A stretch of 64,000 bases of DNA from Pseudanabaena sp. UWO311 (GTDB taxonomy: Bacteria > Cyanobacteriota > Cyanobacteriia > Pseudanabaenales > Pseudanabaenaceae), in contig NZ_SJEE01000002.1 of assembly GCF_006937785.1 (NCBI RefSeq), positions 124,001-188,000 on the forward strand, in the 5' to 3' direction. The position numbers were made by a program, and so were the translations under genes. This document shows positions 26,612 through 35,294 of the stretch, one piece after another. The notes under the pieces were generated by a model. That model ran no database searches. It had not been told where the DNA came from and saw only the letters and a list, made by a program, of their open reading frames with translations. Position 1 is the first letter of the stretch. Each line of letters starts with the position of its first letter.

Positions 26612-27820
26612 ATGACAAACGATCCTATTGAGCAATCTGAACCTAGTGATGAAGTCCCTAAGATTGAATCTTCAATTATTCCATCTGAAGCAGATCAGAA
26701 GAAAGGAAGATGGGGCAAAGCATTTAGCGCGGTTTCTGGCGCTGCAGGAGCAGTTGGGAACGCAGTCGGTGGCGCTGCAGGAGCTGTTAGTGGCTCCATT
26801 GTTGTTGCAGGAGGTTCCATCGGTAATGCAGCAGGAGCAGTTGGCGACGCAGTTGGTGCGTTGACTAAAACAGTTGGCGGCGCAGTAGTTGGTGGCATTT
26901 CAACAGCAACCAGTGGAACAGGATATGCAATCAACGAGATCAGTAACAGTCTTTTGATGAAGAAAATTGCTCAAACCTTTAAGGCTGATTGGCTGCTGCA
27001 AATACTAGATCAAGTTGATGTTAACAATGCAGAAGCTGAGGTCAAGCGACTACAACAAAAACATCCTAACGATTCTCCCAATCAAATCTCCCAAAAAATC
27101 ATCAAACAAAAGGCAGTATTTGCTGGTGCAACTGGATTTGCAACTTCTATTATACCTGGTGCGGCGGCAGTATTTTTCGCAGGTGATCTTATTGCTACAA
27201 CTTCACTTCAAGCCGAGATGGTTTATCAAATTGCCAGTGCCTATGGAATGGATCTTAAAGATCCAACAAGGAAAGGTGAGATTGTCGCAGTATTTGGATT
27301 AGCTTTTGGTGGCAAAATGGCGATCAAAGCAGGATTAGGAATGCTCAGGAACATTCCGATTGCAGGCTCAGTTATTGCCGTAAGTTCCAATGCGGTCATT
27401 CTTTATACATTGGGGCAAGCTAGTTGCGCGTTTTATGAAGCAAAGCTCAACCCCGCCAACTTTGAGGAGCAGTTAGAAGCTATTCAAAAAGATAGCGAAG
27501 AAATCTTAAAAAGTGCAATTCCACAGGAAGAAATCATTGATCAAATTCTTGTTCATGTGATCTTGGCAGGAAATCAGGGTAGAAGTAAGGAAAATATTTT
27601 AACTGATTTGAGGTCAGCCAATCTCAAATCAGAATCTATCAATGCGATCGCAAAGCATATGGATTCACCGATTCCTCTTGATATTTTATTAAGCGATATC
27701 AAACCAGAGTTTGCATTATCCTTGTTTGTCCAATGTCAGAAATTCGCCATATTAGACGGTGTCATCACTCCTGAGGAATCAGAATTGCTCAGGATGATCG
27801 AGAAGAAATTGGTTTTTTAA
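26612..27820 (+). CDS. EcsC-like protein with glycine-zipper N-terminus and TerB-like tail
   Basis: The 402-residue protein starts with a polar segment, then residues about 35-110 are Gly/Ala/Val repeats (GAAGAVGNAVGGAAGAVSGS) that could form glycine-zipper membrane helices. The middle (about 125-285) resembles the EcsC family: VFAGATGFATSIIPGAAAVFFAGDLIATTSLQAEMVYQIASAYG and KGEIVAVFGLAFGGKMAIKAGLG. The last 45 residues, FVQCQKFAILDGVITPEESELLRMI, look like a TerB-type helical module. Function is unknown; a role at the membrane is likely. It converges on the Get3-like gene. Confidence 0.65.
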   Translation: MTNDPIEQSEPSDEVPKIESSIIPSEADQKKGRWGKAFSAVSGAAGAVGNAVGGAAGAVSGSIVVAGGSIGNAAGAVGDAVGALTKTVGGAVVGGISTATSGTGYAINEISNSLLMKKIAQTFKADWLLQILDQVDVNNAEAEVKRLQQKHPNDSPNQISQKIIKQKAVFAGATGFATSIIPGAAAVFFAGDLIATTSLQAEMVYQIASAYGMDLKDPTRKGEIVAVFGLAFGGKMAIKAGLGMLRNIPIAGSVIAVSSNAVILYTLGQASCAFYEAKLNPANFEEQLEAIQKDSEEILKSAIPQEEIIDQILVHVILAGNQGRSKENILTDLRSANLKSESINAIAKHMDSPIPLDILLSDIKPEFALSLFVQCQKFAILDGVITPEESELLRMIEKKLVF

Positions 27821-27855
27821 TTACCGAAAGTGTGACTACATTTTCGGTAATTAAA
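27816..27855. terminator. Inverted repeat between convergent genes
   Basis: TTTAATTACCGAAA pairs with TTTCGGTAATTAAA across an 11-base loop. It overlaps the stop of the EcsC-like gene. Confidence 0.5.
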
Positions 27856-27861
27856 ATAACA

Positions 27862-29049
27862 TTAAACAGGAGTTGAAAAGCGGATTTTCAGATAGTCATC
27901 TTCCATTTTAGCACCAGCAGTTTGAAGAACCGATAGAGCCTGCGGTAACACCAAATTACGGCGATGATTACCTATACGAATATTCAGCTCATCACCAGTC
28001 TTGGATAGCTCAATCTTCTCTTTCGGTACTCCTGGTAAATACAATTCCAAACGATACTGCTTGTTCTCTTGGACTACACGCATCGTATTTTCCTTGTAAT
28101 AGACCTGAGATGGATCTTCATTCCCGTATAGAGTCTCTTTTAGTCTTTCTAGGGCAGCAATTCCGCACATCTCTTCAGCATAGAGAGGAATCTCCTTGAT
28201 TGGCAGAGGATGGAAATCGCGATGAATTTGTTCGCAATACTGCTTCTGATTGTCCTTCCAAGTCTTGAAAAAAGGATCTTGAACTTCCGCAGGAATGATG
28301 CGATTGGCAATCACCATATCAGTTGCTACATTGTAGAGACTGAGATAGGAATGCGCTCTCAAGGACTCATTGATCACCATCTTCTCTGGATTAGTCACCA
28401 GTCTGACCGTTGTGGTCGTATTGTCCGTGAGGATTTTTTCTAAAGCTTCCAGTTCTTCGTAAAACTCATAGGGCGCATCCATTACTTCTTTATTCGGCAA
28501 AGAGAAGCCAGTCACCTGCTTAAAAATTGGCTGAAATACAGGACTGAGAACTTGGGCAATCCCCTGCAAAGGTTTATAAAACTTCCGCATATACCAACCT
28601 GCAACCTCAGGTAGTGAGAGGAGTCGAAGAGCTGTTCCTGTGGGTGCAGAGTCAATTACTAATACGTCGTATTCCTTTTCGTCATAGTGACGTTTGACAC
28701 GTACTAAACCAAAAATCTCATCCATCCCTGGCAAGATTGCTAATTCTTCAGCCTGAACTCCTTCCAGCCCCCTTGCTTGGAGAACTTCACTAATATAACG
28801 CTTGACTGCGCCCCAGTTACCTTCGAGTTCACGTAATGCGTCTAGCTCTGCCCCCCATAGATTTGGGCGAACTTCCTTGGGATCATGCCCCAATTCGACC
28901 ATAAAGCTATCGGCAAGGGAGTGAGCAGGATCGGTACTCAAAACCAGAGTTTTATAACCCAATTCAGCACAGCGCAAACCTGTGGCTGCGGCGACAGAAG
29001 TTTTACCAACTCCGCCTTTTCCTGTCATTAAGATAATACGCATGGTCAA
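27862..29049 (-). CDS. ArsA/Get3-family ATPase with C-terminal alpha-crystallin domain (Get3d-like)
   Basis: The 395-residue protein has the deviant P-loop GKGGVGKT (10-17), [12 protein letters not shown] (switch I, 39-50), [12 protein letters not shown] (switch II, near 132) and the C-terminal [45 protein letters not shown], an Hsp20/alpha-crystallin-like domain. This architecture is that of Get3d, described in photosynthetic organisms. There are no Cys-X-X-Cys zinc motif and no arsenite-site cysteines, so an arsenite pump role is unlikely; handling of a hydrophobic client or ligand is more likely. Confidence 0.92.
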   Translation of the reverse strand: MTMRIILMTGKGGVGKTSVAAATGLRCAELGYKTLVLSTDPAHSLADSFMVELGHDPKEVRPNLWGAELDALRELEGNWGAVKRYISEVLQARGLEGVQAEELAILPGMDEIFGLVRVKRHYDEKEYDVLVIDSAPTGTALRLLSLPEVAGWYMRKFYKPLQGIAQVLSPVFQPIFKQVTGFSLPNKEVMDAPYEFYEELEALEKILTDNTTTTVRLVTNPEKMVINESLRAHSYLSLYNVATDMVIANRIIPAEVQDPFFKTWKDNQKQYCEQIHRDFHPLPIKEIPLYAEEMCGIAALERLKETLYGNEDPSQVYYKENTMRVVQENKQYRLELYLPGVPKEKIELSKTGDELNIRIGNHRRNLVLPQALSVLQTAGAKMEDDYLKIRFSTPV

Positions 29050-29351
29050 TATGACTCGTCTTGTTTAAATTTTGATGAGACTAGGCTGAACATCGCTTTG
29101 CTCTATAAAGCCTAATAAATTTTGAATAAATAGATTGCTTTGCAAATCTTTACAATTGTTTCTCATTCTAACATCGATATCGCGATCGACTGAAGTGCTT
29201 TTGAAATGCTTCAGCGTTTAACCTTAGGATAAATATCAGTTTTGATGTAAATGCTTTTTCTACTTATTGGTTTTTTGGATTGTATACATGGTAATTTAGC
29301 CTGAAGCAAACTTAAATTAGCTTAGTTAATAGCTGTAAAGCTTTTACCTAT
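29050..29351. other. Divergent intergenic region get3-HPt gene
   Basis: AT-rich and without a visible gene, repeat or clear promoter. Confidence 0.5.
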
Positions 29352-29714
29352 ATGACTCATCAACCAGAATCACCTATTAACTTAGAGCAACTTCACCAGA
29401 TATCTGAGGGAGATATAGAGTTTGAGATTGAGGTTCTAAAGGTTTATGTTGAAGATATTTCTCAACGTTTAAACAAAATTAGAGCTGCGATCGTTGGCAA
29501 TAAATGGGCTCAAATCATGGGAGAGGCTCATCACCTTAAAGGTGCTAGTAGCAATGTTGGTGCTTTTCAAGTGCAGGCTTTGGCACTACAGCTTGAAGAC
29601 TTAAATCACTCGCAAGATTCAAAAAAAGCATTAGAGCTTATTGACGAAATGTTTTTGAAATTGAAAGAAGTTGAGCTATTCATAGCCAAAAAGTCAGCAG
29701 CTCTATCATCTTAG
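29352..29714 (+). CDS. Histidine phosphotransfer (HPt) protein
   Basis: This 120-residue helical protein carries the HPt signature AHHLKGASSNVGA, with His 60 as the expected phosphate acceptor, preceded by FEIEVLKVYVEDISQRLNKIRAAI and followed by ALALQLEDL. It should relay phosphate between hybrid kinases and response regulators. No kinase is adjacent; the hybrid kinase at the right window edge is a distant candidate partner. A strong hairpin follows. Confidence 0.9.
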   Translation: MTHQPESPINLEQLHQISEGDIEFEIEVLKVYVEDISQRLNKIRAAIVGNKWAQIMGEAHHLKGASSNVGAFQVQALALQLEDLNHSQDSKKALELIDEMFLKLKEVELFIAKKSAALSS

Positions 29715-29733
29715 AGATATAAATCTTAGAAAA

Positions 29734-29784
29734 AAAACAAAAGACGGGTGGCGGTGCAAAGCACCGCCACCCGTCTTTTGTTTT
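29734..29784. terminator. Perfect 24-bp hairpin after the HPt gene
   Basis: Arms 29734-29757 and 29761-29784 pair exactly around AAA, with AAAACAAAAGACG outside and GGCGGTGC at the tip: a family B hairpin with a strong T-tract. Confidence 0.7.
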
Positions 29785-30106
29785 ACTGTGATTATTTTTT
29801 AGTTGCCAATATGCAAAAGGCTATAGCTGTATATGCTGTATATATTTTAGGTTTTAAAACCACAAAAAATCTATTGAACTTGTTATGTTTGAACACGTTC
29901 AATAGATTCTTTGTGTTTCGGATTTCAGTGATAAGGGTTGTAAACGTTTTGACAAATATCGTAGCCAAAGCGTTTTGCTATAACACTTACTGGGTTTGGT
30001 TTTTAATTCTCGAAAGCGTCGCCACAATTTTGTAAATTGGTGTTAGCTCTCTCTCAAACACAGAAAACTACAAATGAATTAGGATTGCTATATAGTTTTA
30101 ATAACA
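29785..30106. other. Intergenic region with inverted repeat and decayed family A copy
   Basis: An inverted repeat near 29860-29920 pairs ACAAAAAATCTATTGAAC with GTTCAATAGATTCTTTGT. From about 29979 to 30043 there is a decayed end of a family A element (TGGGTTTGGTTTTTAATTC...). A frame of 95 codons through this region begins inside the hairpin and is not credible. Confidence 0.55.
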
Positions 30107-30649
30107 ATGCGCTTTATGTCCAGTAAACAATGGCGATCGCTTGCCAATATTTTTTTTGTCTGCCTAATTTGCCTTGGCATAACCTTCTCAAGTGCTTTTG
30201 CACTCAAAGTATCAGCGGCAACCGAACCTTCCTCATCTCAGATTGTTGAGCGCTTTGAAAACATTAAAAACAAAATGGCAAAACTCAGGTTTTGCTACAA
30301 CGAAAGCTGTTTCTATCGCAACGTCACTAGTAAAGTTGTCCCCCCAACAAATAATAATCCCCACTATACTGCTGAAATCTCTGCGGCTGTAGAGCGTCCA
30401 TCTTCAAGTCCAGATCTAGCAGATTATCATTTTGTTTATGTCAATGATCTCTGGCAGCTAGTCAAAGGTGAAGAGTTTACCGATGTTGCTGATTATGTAT
30501 TTATAGGCGATCGCTATGAAATTTACAGCGTACACAATAGTCATACTTTGCGCGGTAATTTAGACAAAGCAAAGGAAGATGGCGGCATTAAATCAGGATA
30601 TTTGCCCCTTTATTACGAAGTTTTAGATCGCGGCATTGAAAAACTATAA
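30107..30649 (+). CDS. Secreted protein of unknown function
   Basis: I do not recognise this 180-residue protein. A signal peptide (hydrophobic residues about 12-36, cleavage near VSAATEP) is followed by a mixed domain with two cysteines (FCYNESCFYR) that may form a disulphide, and aromatic-rich motifs DYHFVYVNDLWQLVKGEEF and VADYVFIGDRYEIYSVHNSH. It is likely a small periplasmic protein. An alternative start is ATG 30116. Its stop overlaps a perfect hairpin. Confidence 0.7.
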   Translation: MRFMSSKQWRSLANIFFVCLICLGITFSSAFALKVSAATEPSSSQIVERFENIKNKMAKLRFCYNESCFYRNVTSKVVPPTNNNPHYTAEISAAVERPSSSPDLADYHFVYVNDLWQLVKGEEFTDVADYVFIGDRYEIYSVHNSHTLRGNLDKAKEDGGIKSGYLPLYYEVLDRGIEKL

Positions 30650-30693
30650 GGATATGAGATGCGGCGCGAAGCGCCGCATCTCATATCCTTATA
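30645..30693. terminator. Perfect 23-bp hairpin (family B)
   Basis: TATAAGGATATGAGATGCGGCGC pairs with its exact complement around GAA (arms 30645-30667 and 30671-30693). It contains the stop codon of the preceding gene. Note this arm is quoted across its full length of 23 in position only; tip GCGGCGC is shared with other family B members. Confidence 0.6.
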
Positions 30694-30727
30694 AATAAAA
30701 AGCCTCGCATTGCGAGGCTTTTTATTT
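30693..30727. terminator. Classical terminator of the ribosomal operon
   Basis: AAATAAAAAGCCTCGCA pairs with TGCGAGGCTTTTTATTT. On the minus strand it ends the rpsM...rpsI operon twelve bases after the rpsI stop; it also backs up the plus-strand terminator. Confidence 0.8.
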
Positions 30728-30738
30728 GAGGTAAACGA

Positions 30739-31152
30739 TTACCGTTTCGAGTATTGAGGAGCTTTACGAGCTTTCTTAAGACCATACTTCTTACGTTCCT
30801 TACAACGGGGATCGCGAGTCATGTAGCCTTCAACCTTGAGAGGTTTACGATTTTCGGGAGCAAGTTCACACAATGCACGAGCAACACCTAAGCGGATTGC
30901 GTCAGCTTGACCAGTTACACCGCCACCATGAGCATTGACCAAAACATCGTACTCATTTTCCAAGCCCAAAGTTTCCAAAGGAGCTTTAACGCCAGCAATA
31001 TATGTGGGGTTAAATTGCAAGTACAAATCTCCTGCTTTACCGTTGATTACGACTTTGCCTTCGCCTGGAACAAGACGGACACGGGCGATCGCTTTTTTAC
31101 GACGACCAGTTCCCCAGTACACAGCACGATTTGAACGTTCAGTATCTGACAT
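30739..31152 (-). CDS. rpsI: 30S ribosomal protein S9
   Basis: The 137-residue protein contains [44 protein letters not shown] and the C-terminal basic tail [17 protein letters not shown] that reaches the P-site tRNA. It is the last gene of the operon, 12 bases after rplM, with a terminator behind it. Confidence 0.98.
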   Translation of the reverse strand: MSDTERSNRAVYWGTGRRKKAIARVRLVPGEGKVVINGKAGDLYLQFNPTYIAGVKAPLETLGLENEYDVLVNAHGGGVTGQADAIRLGVARALCELAPENRKPLKVEGYMTRDPRCKERKKYGLKKARKAPQYSKR

Positions 31153-31164
31153 CGGTTATTTCTC

Positions 31165-31632
31165 CTACTTCTGAGATGGAATGGTATTGATTACCAAGGT
31201 TTCAGGCTGCTGTGCCTCATGAGGATGGCTAGCACCCTTGTAGACCTTGAGCTTGGTGAAAAGCTGGCGACCAAGAGTATTCTTAGGCAGCATACCCTTG
31301 ATAGCATGTTCAAGAATACGTTCAGGAACGCGAGCGATTACCTTATCAAAGGTTTCTTCCTTCATCCCACCTGGGCGACCAGAATGTCTTCTGTATAACT
31401 TTTGGGTGGACTTTTTCCCAGTCACCTCAATTTTTTCGGCGTTGATGACAACGACAAAATCACCCGTATCTAGGTGGGGCGTATAGATGGGCTTATTTTT
31501 GCCGCGCAAGATAATCGCGATCGCGCTAGCAAGTCTTCCTAGGCGTTGACCTTCCGCATCAATGACATACCATTTGCGATCAGGATCTTTAGGTAAGTAG
31601 CTTTTATTGGGAGTAAGTGTAGTTGTAGTCAT
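31165..31632 (-). CDS. rplM: 50S ribosomal protein L13
   Basis: The 155-residue protein has [37 protein letters not shown], and [14 protein letters not shown]...[15 protein letters not shown], the L13 signatures. It precedes rpsI, the universal L13-S9 pair, and follows truA by 105 bases. Confidence 0.98.
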   Translation of the reverse strand: MTTTTLTPNKSYLPKDPDRKWYVIDAEGQRLGRLASAIAIILRGKNKPIYTPHLDTGDFVVVINAEKIEVTGKKSTQKLYRRHSGRPGGMKEETFDKVIARVPERILEHAIKGMLPKNTLGRQLFTKLKVYKGASHPHEAQQPETLVINTIPSQK

Positions 31633-31737
31633 TAGTTTCTCTACAAACGAGATTTATCTATGAGATTTATCTGTGAAATATTTTCATGAAATATTTCTAT
31701 CAAACTTGTAAGATTGCAGCACATTAGCCTTTAAACT

Positions 31738-32583
31738 TCAAACCAATGTAATTACATGGTTGTCATTTAAGCCTAATGTTTGCTTGCGCGATGCGAACTC
31801 AGCAAACGGATGATCAGCATAGCCGATCGCCAATAAGCATAGTCCTTGCGGTGGAGCGGCATACTTGACTTCAAGACGACGTTTTTCTTTCCATATGCTC
31901 GTAAAGGCTTCGATACTTAGACGAGAACGTCCAACATCGACTAATTGCCCTACTAACAAACGAATCATGCCGTACAAAAAGCCGCTTGCTTGGAATTCCA
32001 CATGGACAAAATTTCCATCTCGCCAACATATAGCTTCTTGAAGCTCAAGACGACTATGAGGACGACTCGAACCAGCCCTCTGAAATGCTGCCATATCCTG
32101 TTCGCCTAACATTGGCTGTAAGGCTTGATGGATCAGCTTTTCATCAAGATGATCGTGGTAGTAGTGCCAGCTAAACGGCTTGACAAATAAATTCGGAATC
32201 GCAGCAGTGTAAATCGTGTAACGATAACGTCGCCATGTTGCCGAAAATCTTGCGTGCCAGTCAGCAGCCACTTCCGTAGAACCACAGATCAAGATGCCTT
32301 CGGGCAAATAACTGTTAAGTACCTTTGCCCAACGATGAGGAGGTATCAAACTTGACGTATCAAAATGGGCTACTTGAGCCGCAGCATGAACGCCAGTATC
32401 TGTCCTACCTGCACTATGCAAAACGGTTGCTTTTCCGCAAATCTTAGCGATCGCTTCTTCAATCGTTTGCTGCACACTGAGATGATTTGGCTGTCTTTGC
32501 CACCCGTAAAAATGAGTGCCTAGATATTGAATAACTAAAGCAATTCGACGGGGAGACTCAGAGTCAGCAGAGAACATCTTCAA
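31738..32583 (-). CDS. truA: tRNA pseudouridine synthase A
   Basis: The 281-residue protein has the TruA motifs IQYLGTHFYGWQRQPN, SAGRTDTGVHAAAQVAHF with the catalytic Asp, RRYRYTIY, and FLYGMIRLLVGQLVDVG. It forms pseudouridine at positions 38-40 of tRNA anticodon stems. It sits inside the ribosomal operon 15 bases after rplQ, a common cyanobacterial order. Confidence 0.97.
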   Translation of the reverse strand: MKMFSADSESPRRIALVIQYLGTHFYGWQRQPNHLSVQQTIEEAIAKICGKATVLHSAGRTDTGVHAAAQVAHFDTSSLIPPHRWAKVLNSYLPEGILICGSTEVAADWHARFSATWRRYRYTIYTAAIPNLFVKPFSWHYYHDHLDEKLIHQALQPMLGEQDMAAFQRAGSSRPHSRLELQEAICWRDGNFVHVEFQASGFLYGMIRLLVGQLVDVGRSRLSIEAFTSIWKEKRRLEVKYAAPPQGLCLLAIGYADHPFAEFASRKQTLGLNDNHVITLV

Positions 32584-32598
32584 GCCTCTTCAGGTCTT

Positions 32599-33033
32599 TT
32601 ATACGAGTTGCAAGATTGCCATTTCAGCATTGTCACCGCGACGGCTTACCGTGCGGACAATACGTGTATAGCCACCATTGCGCTCAGCATAGCGATCTTT
32701 CGCTTGGGTGAACAACAAGTCAACCAAGGTAGTTACGCGCTCTTCTTCAGGTAATTGTTCTTGCTTGGTCTTGGTTTGAGGGCGATCGCTAACTGGTTCG
32801 CCATCTTTAACCGAAATATCGTATAAATAGGCGATCGCTTGACGACGAGCGTGAAGAGAGCCGTCTTTAGCCAAAGTGATCATGTGATCGACATTGGAAC
32901 GAACAGCATCAGCCTTAGCTCTGGTTGTCTTAATTTCGCCTCTGAGGATTAGCTCAGTGGTCAAAGCCCGTAGGAGAGCTTTGCGCTGATCGGCAGCCTT
33001 GTTAAGCTGGGGGGTTTTACAACGGTGACGCAT
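32599..33033 (-). CDS. rplQ: 50S ribosomal protein L17 with an internal insertion
   Basis: The start [29 protein letters not shown] and the end [30 protein letters not shown] are typical of L17. With 144 residues it is longer than the roughly 116 usual in cyanobacteria as I remember it. The excess is a charged, Gln/Glu-rich segment at about residues 76-97 ([20 protein letters not shown]) between the two conserved halves. It lies between rpoA and truA as expected. Confidence 0.97.
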   Translation of the reverse strand: MRHRCKTPQLNKAADQRKALLRALTTELILRGEIKTTRAKADAVRSNVDHMITLAKDGSLHARRQAIAYLYDISVKDGEPVSDRPQTKTKQEQLPEEERVTTLVDLLFTQAKDRYAERNGGYTRIVRTVSRRGDNAEMAILQLV

Positions 33034-33097
33034 AGGTGTGTACTAGATGAATATGAAACCAAACTCTTTATGTAAAAGAGTTTAAAAGATAGCCTTT

Positions 33098-34051
33098 CTA
33101 CAGAATTTTAGAAGCCTTGGACTCAGTTAAGGTTAAACCAAGATGCTGTTTGAGGGCATCCATAACTTCCTCAGCCGACTTTTGCCCAAAGTTTTTGATT
33201 TCCAGTAAATCGTCTTGGGTATATTCCAACAAATCAGCAACAGTGTTAATCTGTGCTCGTTTGAGGCAGTTGTATGCTCTGACTGACAGTTGCAATTCTT
33301 CAATGTGAATTTGCTTAGTCTCATCTTGCTCATCACGTTCTTGAGGCAGTGAGGGCGCAAGAGTGATTTCTTGCAAGGGTGAGAACAAATTCACTAATAC
33401 GCTAGCGGCTTGGCTAAGCGCTTCTTGAGGCGTAATGCTGCCGTTTGTCCAAATATCAATTAAGAGACTCTCTTTATTGATCGCATCACCGATCCGAGCG
33501 TCCTTAATCTCATATTTGACCTTGCGCACAGGCATAAACACAGCGTCGATCTTGAGCGTATCAATAGGAGAACTATGGTCTTCCTTAGAACGATCTACCG
33601 AACGATAGCCTTTACCACGCTCAATCGTAAGTTCCATCTCCAATGTTGCACCTTCACTAAGAGTGGCGATGTATTGGTTAGGATTAACAATCTCGATATC
33701 CGATGGCAAAGAATGAAAACTGGTAGCCGTAACTAGCTTTGGACCGCGCTCTACCAAACGGATGATCTGTGGTGCTGAGCTATAAGACTTCAGCACTAGC
33801 TCCTTAAGGTTGAGCATCAAATCCAAAACGTCTTCCCGTACGCCAGGAATCGTCGCAAATTCATGGTTGACACCAGCAATGCGAACAGCAGTGACGGCCG
33901 CACCCTCAAGATTGGAGAGCAATACCCGTCTGAGCGCATTTCCAATGGTAATGCCTTGCCCCCGATCTAGTGGTTCCAGAACAAATTGGCTGTACTGGCT
34001 ATTGTCTTTTTCTGTGTGGGATGCAACGCACTCAACCTGAAACTGTGCCAT
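33098..34051 (-). CDS. rpoA: RNA polymerase alpha subunit
   Basis: The 317-residue protein has the N-terminal assembly domain (GQGITIGNALRRVLLSNLEGAAVTAVRI, PIDTLKIDAVFMPVRKVKYEI) and the C-terminal DNA-binding domain (LSVRAYNCLKRAQINTVADLLEYT, KNFGQKSAEEVMDAL), joined by an acidic linker. It follows rpsK after 134 bases, which hold a heptamer repeat tract. Confidence 0.98.
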   Translation of the reverse strand: MAQFQVECVASHTEKDNSQYSQFVLEPLDRGQGITIGNALRRVLLSNLEGAAVTAVRIAGVNHEFATIPGVREDVLDLMLNLKELVLKSYSSAPQIIRLVERGPKLVTATSFHSLPSDIEIVNPNQYIATLSEGATLEMELTIERGKGYRSVDRSKEDHSSPIDTLKIDAVFMPVRKVKYEIKDARIGDAINKESLLIDIWTNGSITPQEALSQAASVLVNLFSPLQEITLAPSLPQERDEQDETKQIHIEELQLSVRAYNCLKRAQINTVADLLEYTQDDLLEIKNFGQKSAEEVMDALKQHLGLTLTESKASKIL

Positions 34052-34111
34052 ATTTGTACCGACTTAGTCTGCAAGAGTAAACGAAAATCAAAGGTGAAAT
34101 TAGAGAATTGA

Positions 34112-34184
34112 AAAATTACGAATTACGAATTACGAATTTTTTACAGTTTTATTGTTTTAATTCGTAATTTCTAATTCGTAATTG
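34112..34184. repeat. Heptamer repeats in inverted arrangement inside the ribosomal operon
   Basis: TACGAAT units on the left (three in a row, ending near 34138) face ATTCGTA units on the right (34159-34184) across about 20 bases. The transcript could fold into a long AU-rich hairpin between rpsK and rpoA. The same heptamer occurs at 6331-6369. Confidence 0.75.
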
Positions 34185-34185
34185 A

Positions 34186-34581
34186 TTACACACGTCTGCG
34201 TTTTGGAGGACGGCAGCCATTGTGAGGGATTGGGGTAATGTCACGAATGAGGGTGATCTCTAGACCAGCAGCTTGCAAAGCTCTCACTGCGGTTTCGCGG
34301 CCAGATCCAGGACCTGTAACCATTACTTCAACTTGACGCATTCCTTGTTCCATTGCTCTTCTAGCAGCGGATTCAGCCGCAGTTTGCGCTGCAAATGGAG
34401 TGCCTTTCTTTGCGCCTTTAAAGCCGCTAGCACCAGCCGAAGACCAAGAGATGACATCACCTACGGTGTCTGCGATCGTGACGATAGTGTTGTTAAAAGT
34501 AGACTGGATGTAAGCGACTCCATTAGGGACATTGCGCTTATTCTTACGTGCGCCAGTTCTACGAGTTGTTTGACGAGCCAT
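34186..34581 (-). CDS. rpsK: 30S ribosomal protein S11
   Basis: The 131-residue protein has [46 protein letters not shown] and the C-terminal [18 protein letters not shown] in the S11 pattern. It follows rpsM by 21 bases. The heptamer tract begins right after its stop. Confidence 0.98.
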   Translation of the reverse strand: MARQTTRRTGARKNKRNVPNGVAYIQSTFNNTIVTIADTVGDVISWSSAGASGFKGAKKGTPFAAQTAAESAARRAMEQGMRQVEVMVTGPGSGRETAVRALQAAGLEITLIRDITPIPHNGCRPPKRRRV

Positions 34582-34602
34582 TGTTTCGTATTAATCCTTA
34601 AC

Positions 34603-34986
34603 TTACTTCTTACCTGGAGCCTTCTTCTTACCTGCGACAGTACGACGACCGCCACGGCGTGTACGCGCATTGGTGCGAGTACGTTGTCCACGGACAGGAA
34701 GCCCCATACGATGTCTACGACCTCTGTAGCAACCGATGTCTACTAGGCGTTTGATGCTTAAACCTTCGAGACGACGCAGATCGCCTTCAACTTGAAAGTT
34801 GGATTCTACCTCTTGACGCAAAGTTGTTACTTCAGGATCAGTAAGTTCTTTAACCCGTGTATCAGGGTTTATTTTGGTAGCTGCTAAGATTTTTTTGGCG
34901 CTAGTTAGACCGATTCCGTATATGTACGTTAGTCCTATTTCGATGCGCTTGTCACGCGGAAGGTCTACTCCTGCAATGCGAGCCAC
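34603..34986 (-). CDS. rpsM: 30S ribosomal protein S13
   Basis: The 127-residue protein begins [26 protein letters not shown] and ends with the basic [29 protein letters not shown]. It is the first visible gene of the operon. rpmJ, which usually precedes it, is not present in the next 300 bases, so the operon start or a break lies here. Confidence 0.98.
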   Translation of the reverse strand: MARIAGVDLPRDKRIEIGLTYIYGIGLTSAKKILAATKINPDTRVKELTDPEVTTLRQEVESNFQVEGDLRRLEGLSIKRLVDIGCYRGRRHRMGLPVRGQRTRTNARTRRGGRRTVAGKKKAPGKK

Positions 34987-35022
34987 TATAAGTCTCCCAA
35001 TTTGTTGTCAGTTTTCAATGTT

Positions 35023-35175
35023 ATGTTTGCCCTAAAAGCACTTGCTGATCATCCTTTTCAGGAATCTCGTCAGCAACTTTTTGGGCGGATGGCTGTACAA
35101 CACGATCTTCGCGAGAGCATTAGTTCTATGCAGTGGGTTAGCTACAATCGACAGAAGCAAATTACGAAGACGTAA
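35023..35175 (+). CDS. Possible 50-residue protein divergent from rpsM
   Basis: A frame from ATG 35023 to TAA 35173-35175 encodes 50 residues beginning MFALKALADHPFQES and containing GRMAVQHDLRESISSMQWVSY. Its composition is protein-like (balanced, no low complexity) and it stands where rpmJ would be expected on the other strand. I recognise no family, and no clear ribosome binding site is visible. An overlapping minus-strand frame (35032-35214) looks less plausible. Confidence 0.3.
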   Translation: MFALKALADHPFQESRQQLFGRMAVQHDLRESISSMQWVSYNRQKQITKT

Positions 35176-35294
35176 TATTTTACAGCGAACTCTATAATAT
35201 ATTGACAATGGCAACTTCTGTCAATATTTTTTAGAACTGATTAAGATTATTCCTAAATTGCTAGTAATTTGCAAAGATGAATTATAGATGACAG

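Noticed and set aside
27862-29049. Arsenite pump ATPase ArsA
   Set aside because: Metal-site cysteines and a second ATPase half are missing, no ars genes are adjacent, and the alpha-crystallin tail points to Get3d.
29748-30035. 95-codon plus-strand frame after the HPt gene
   Set aside because: It starts inside a perfect hairpin and runs through a decayed repeat; no conserved motif.
35032-35214. 60-codon minus-strand frame upstream of rpsM, possible rpmJ
   Set aside because: It has none of the cysteines or the basic core of L36 and overlaps a better plus-strand frame.
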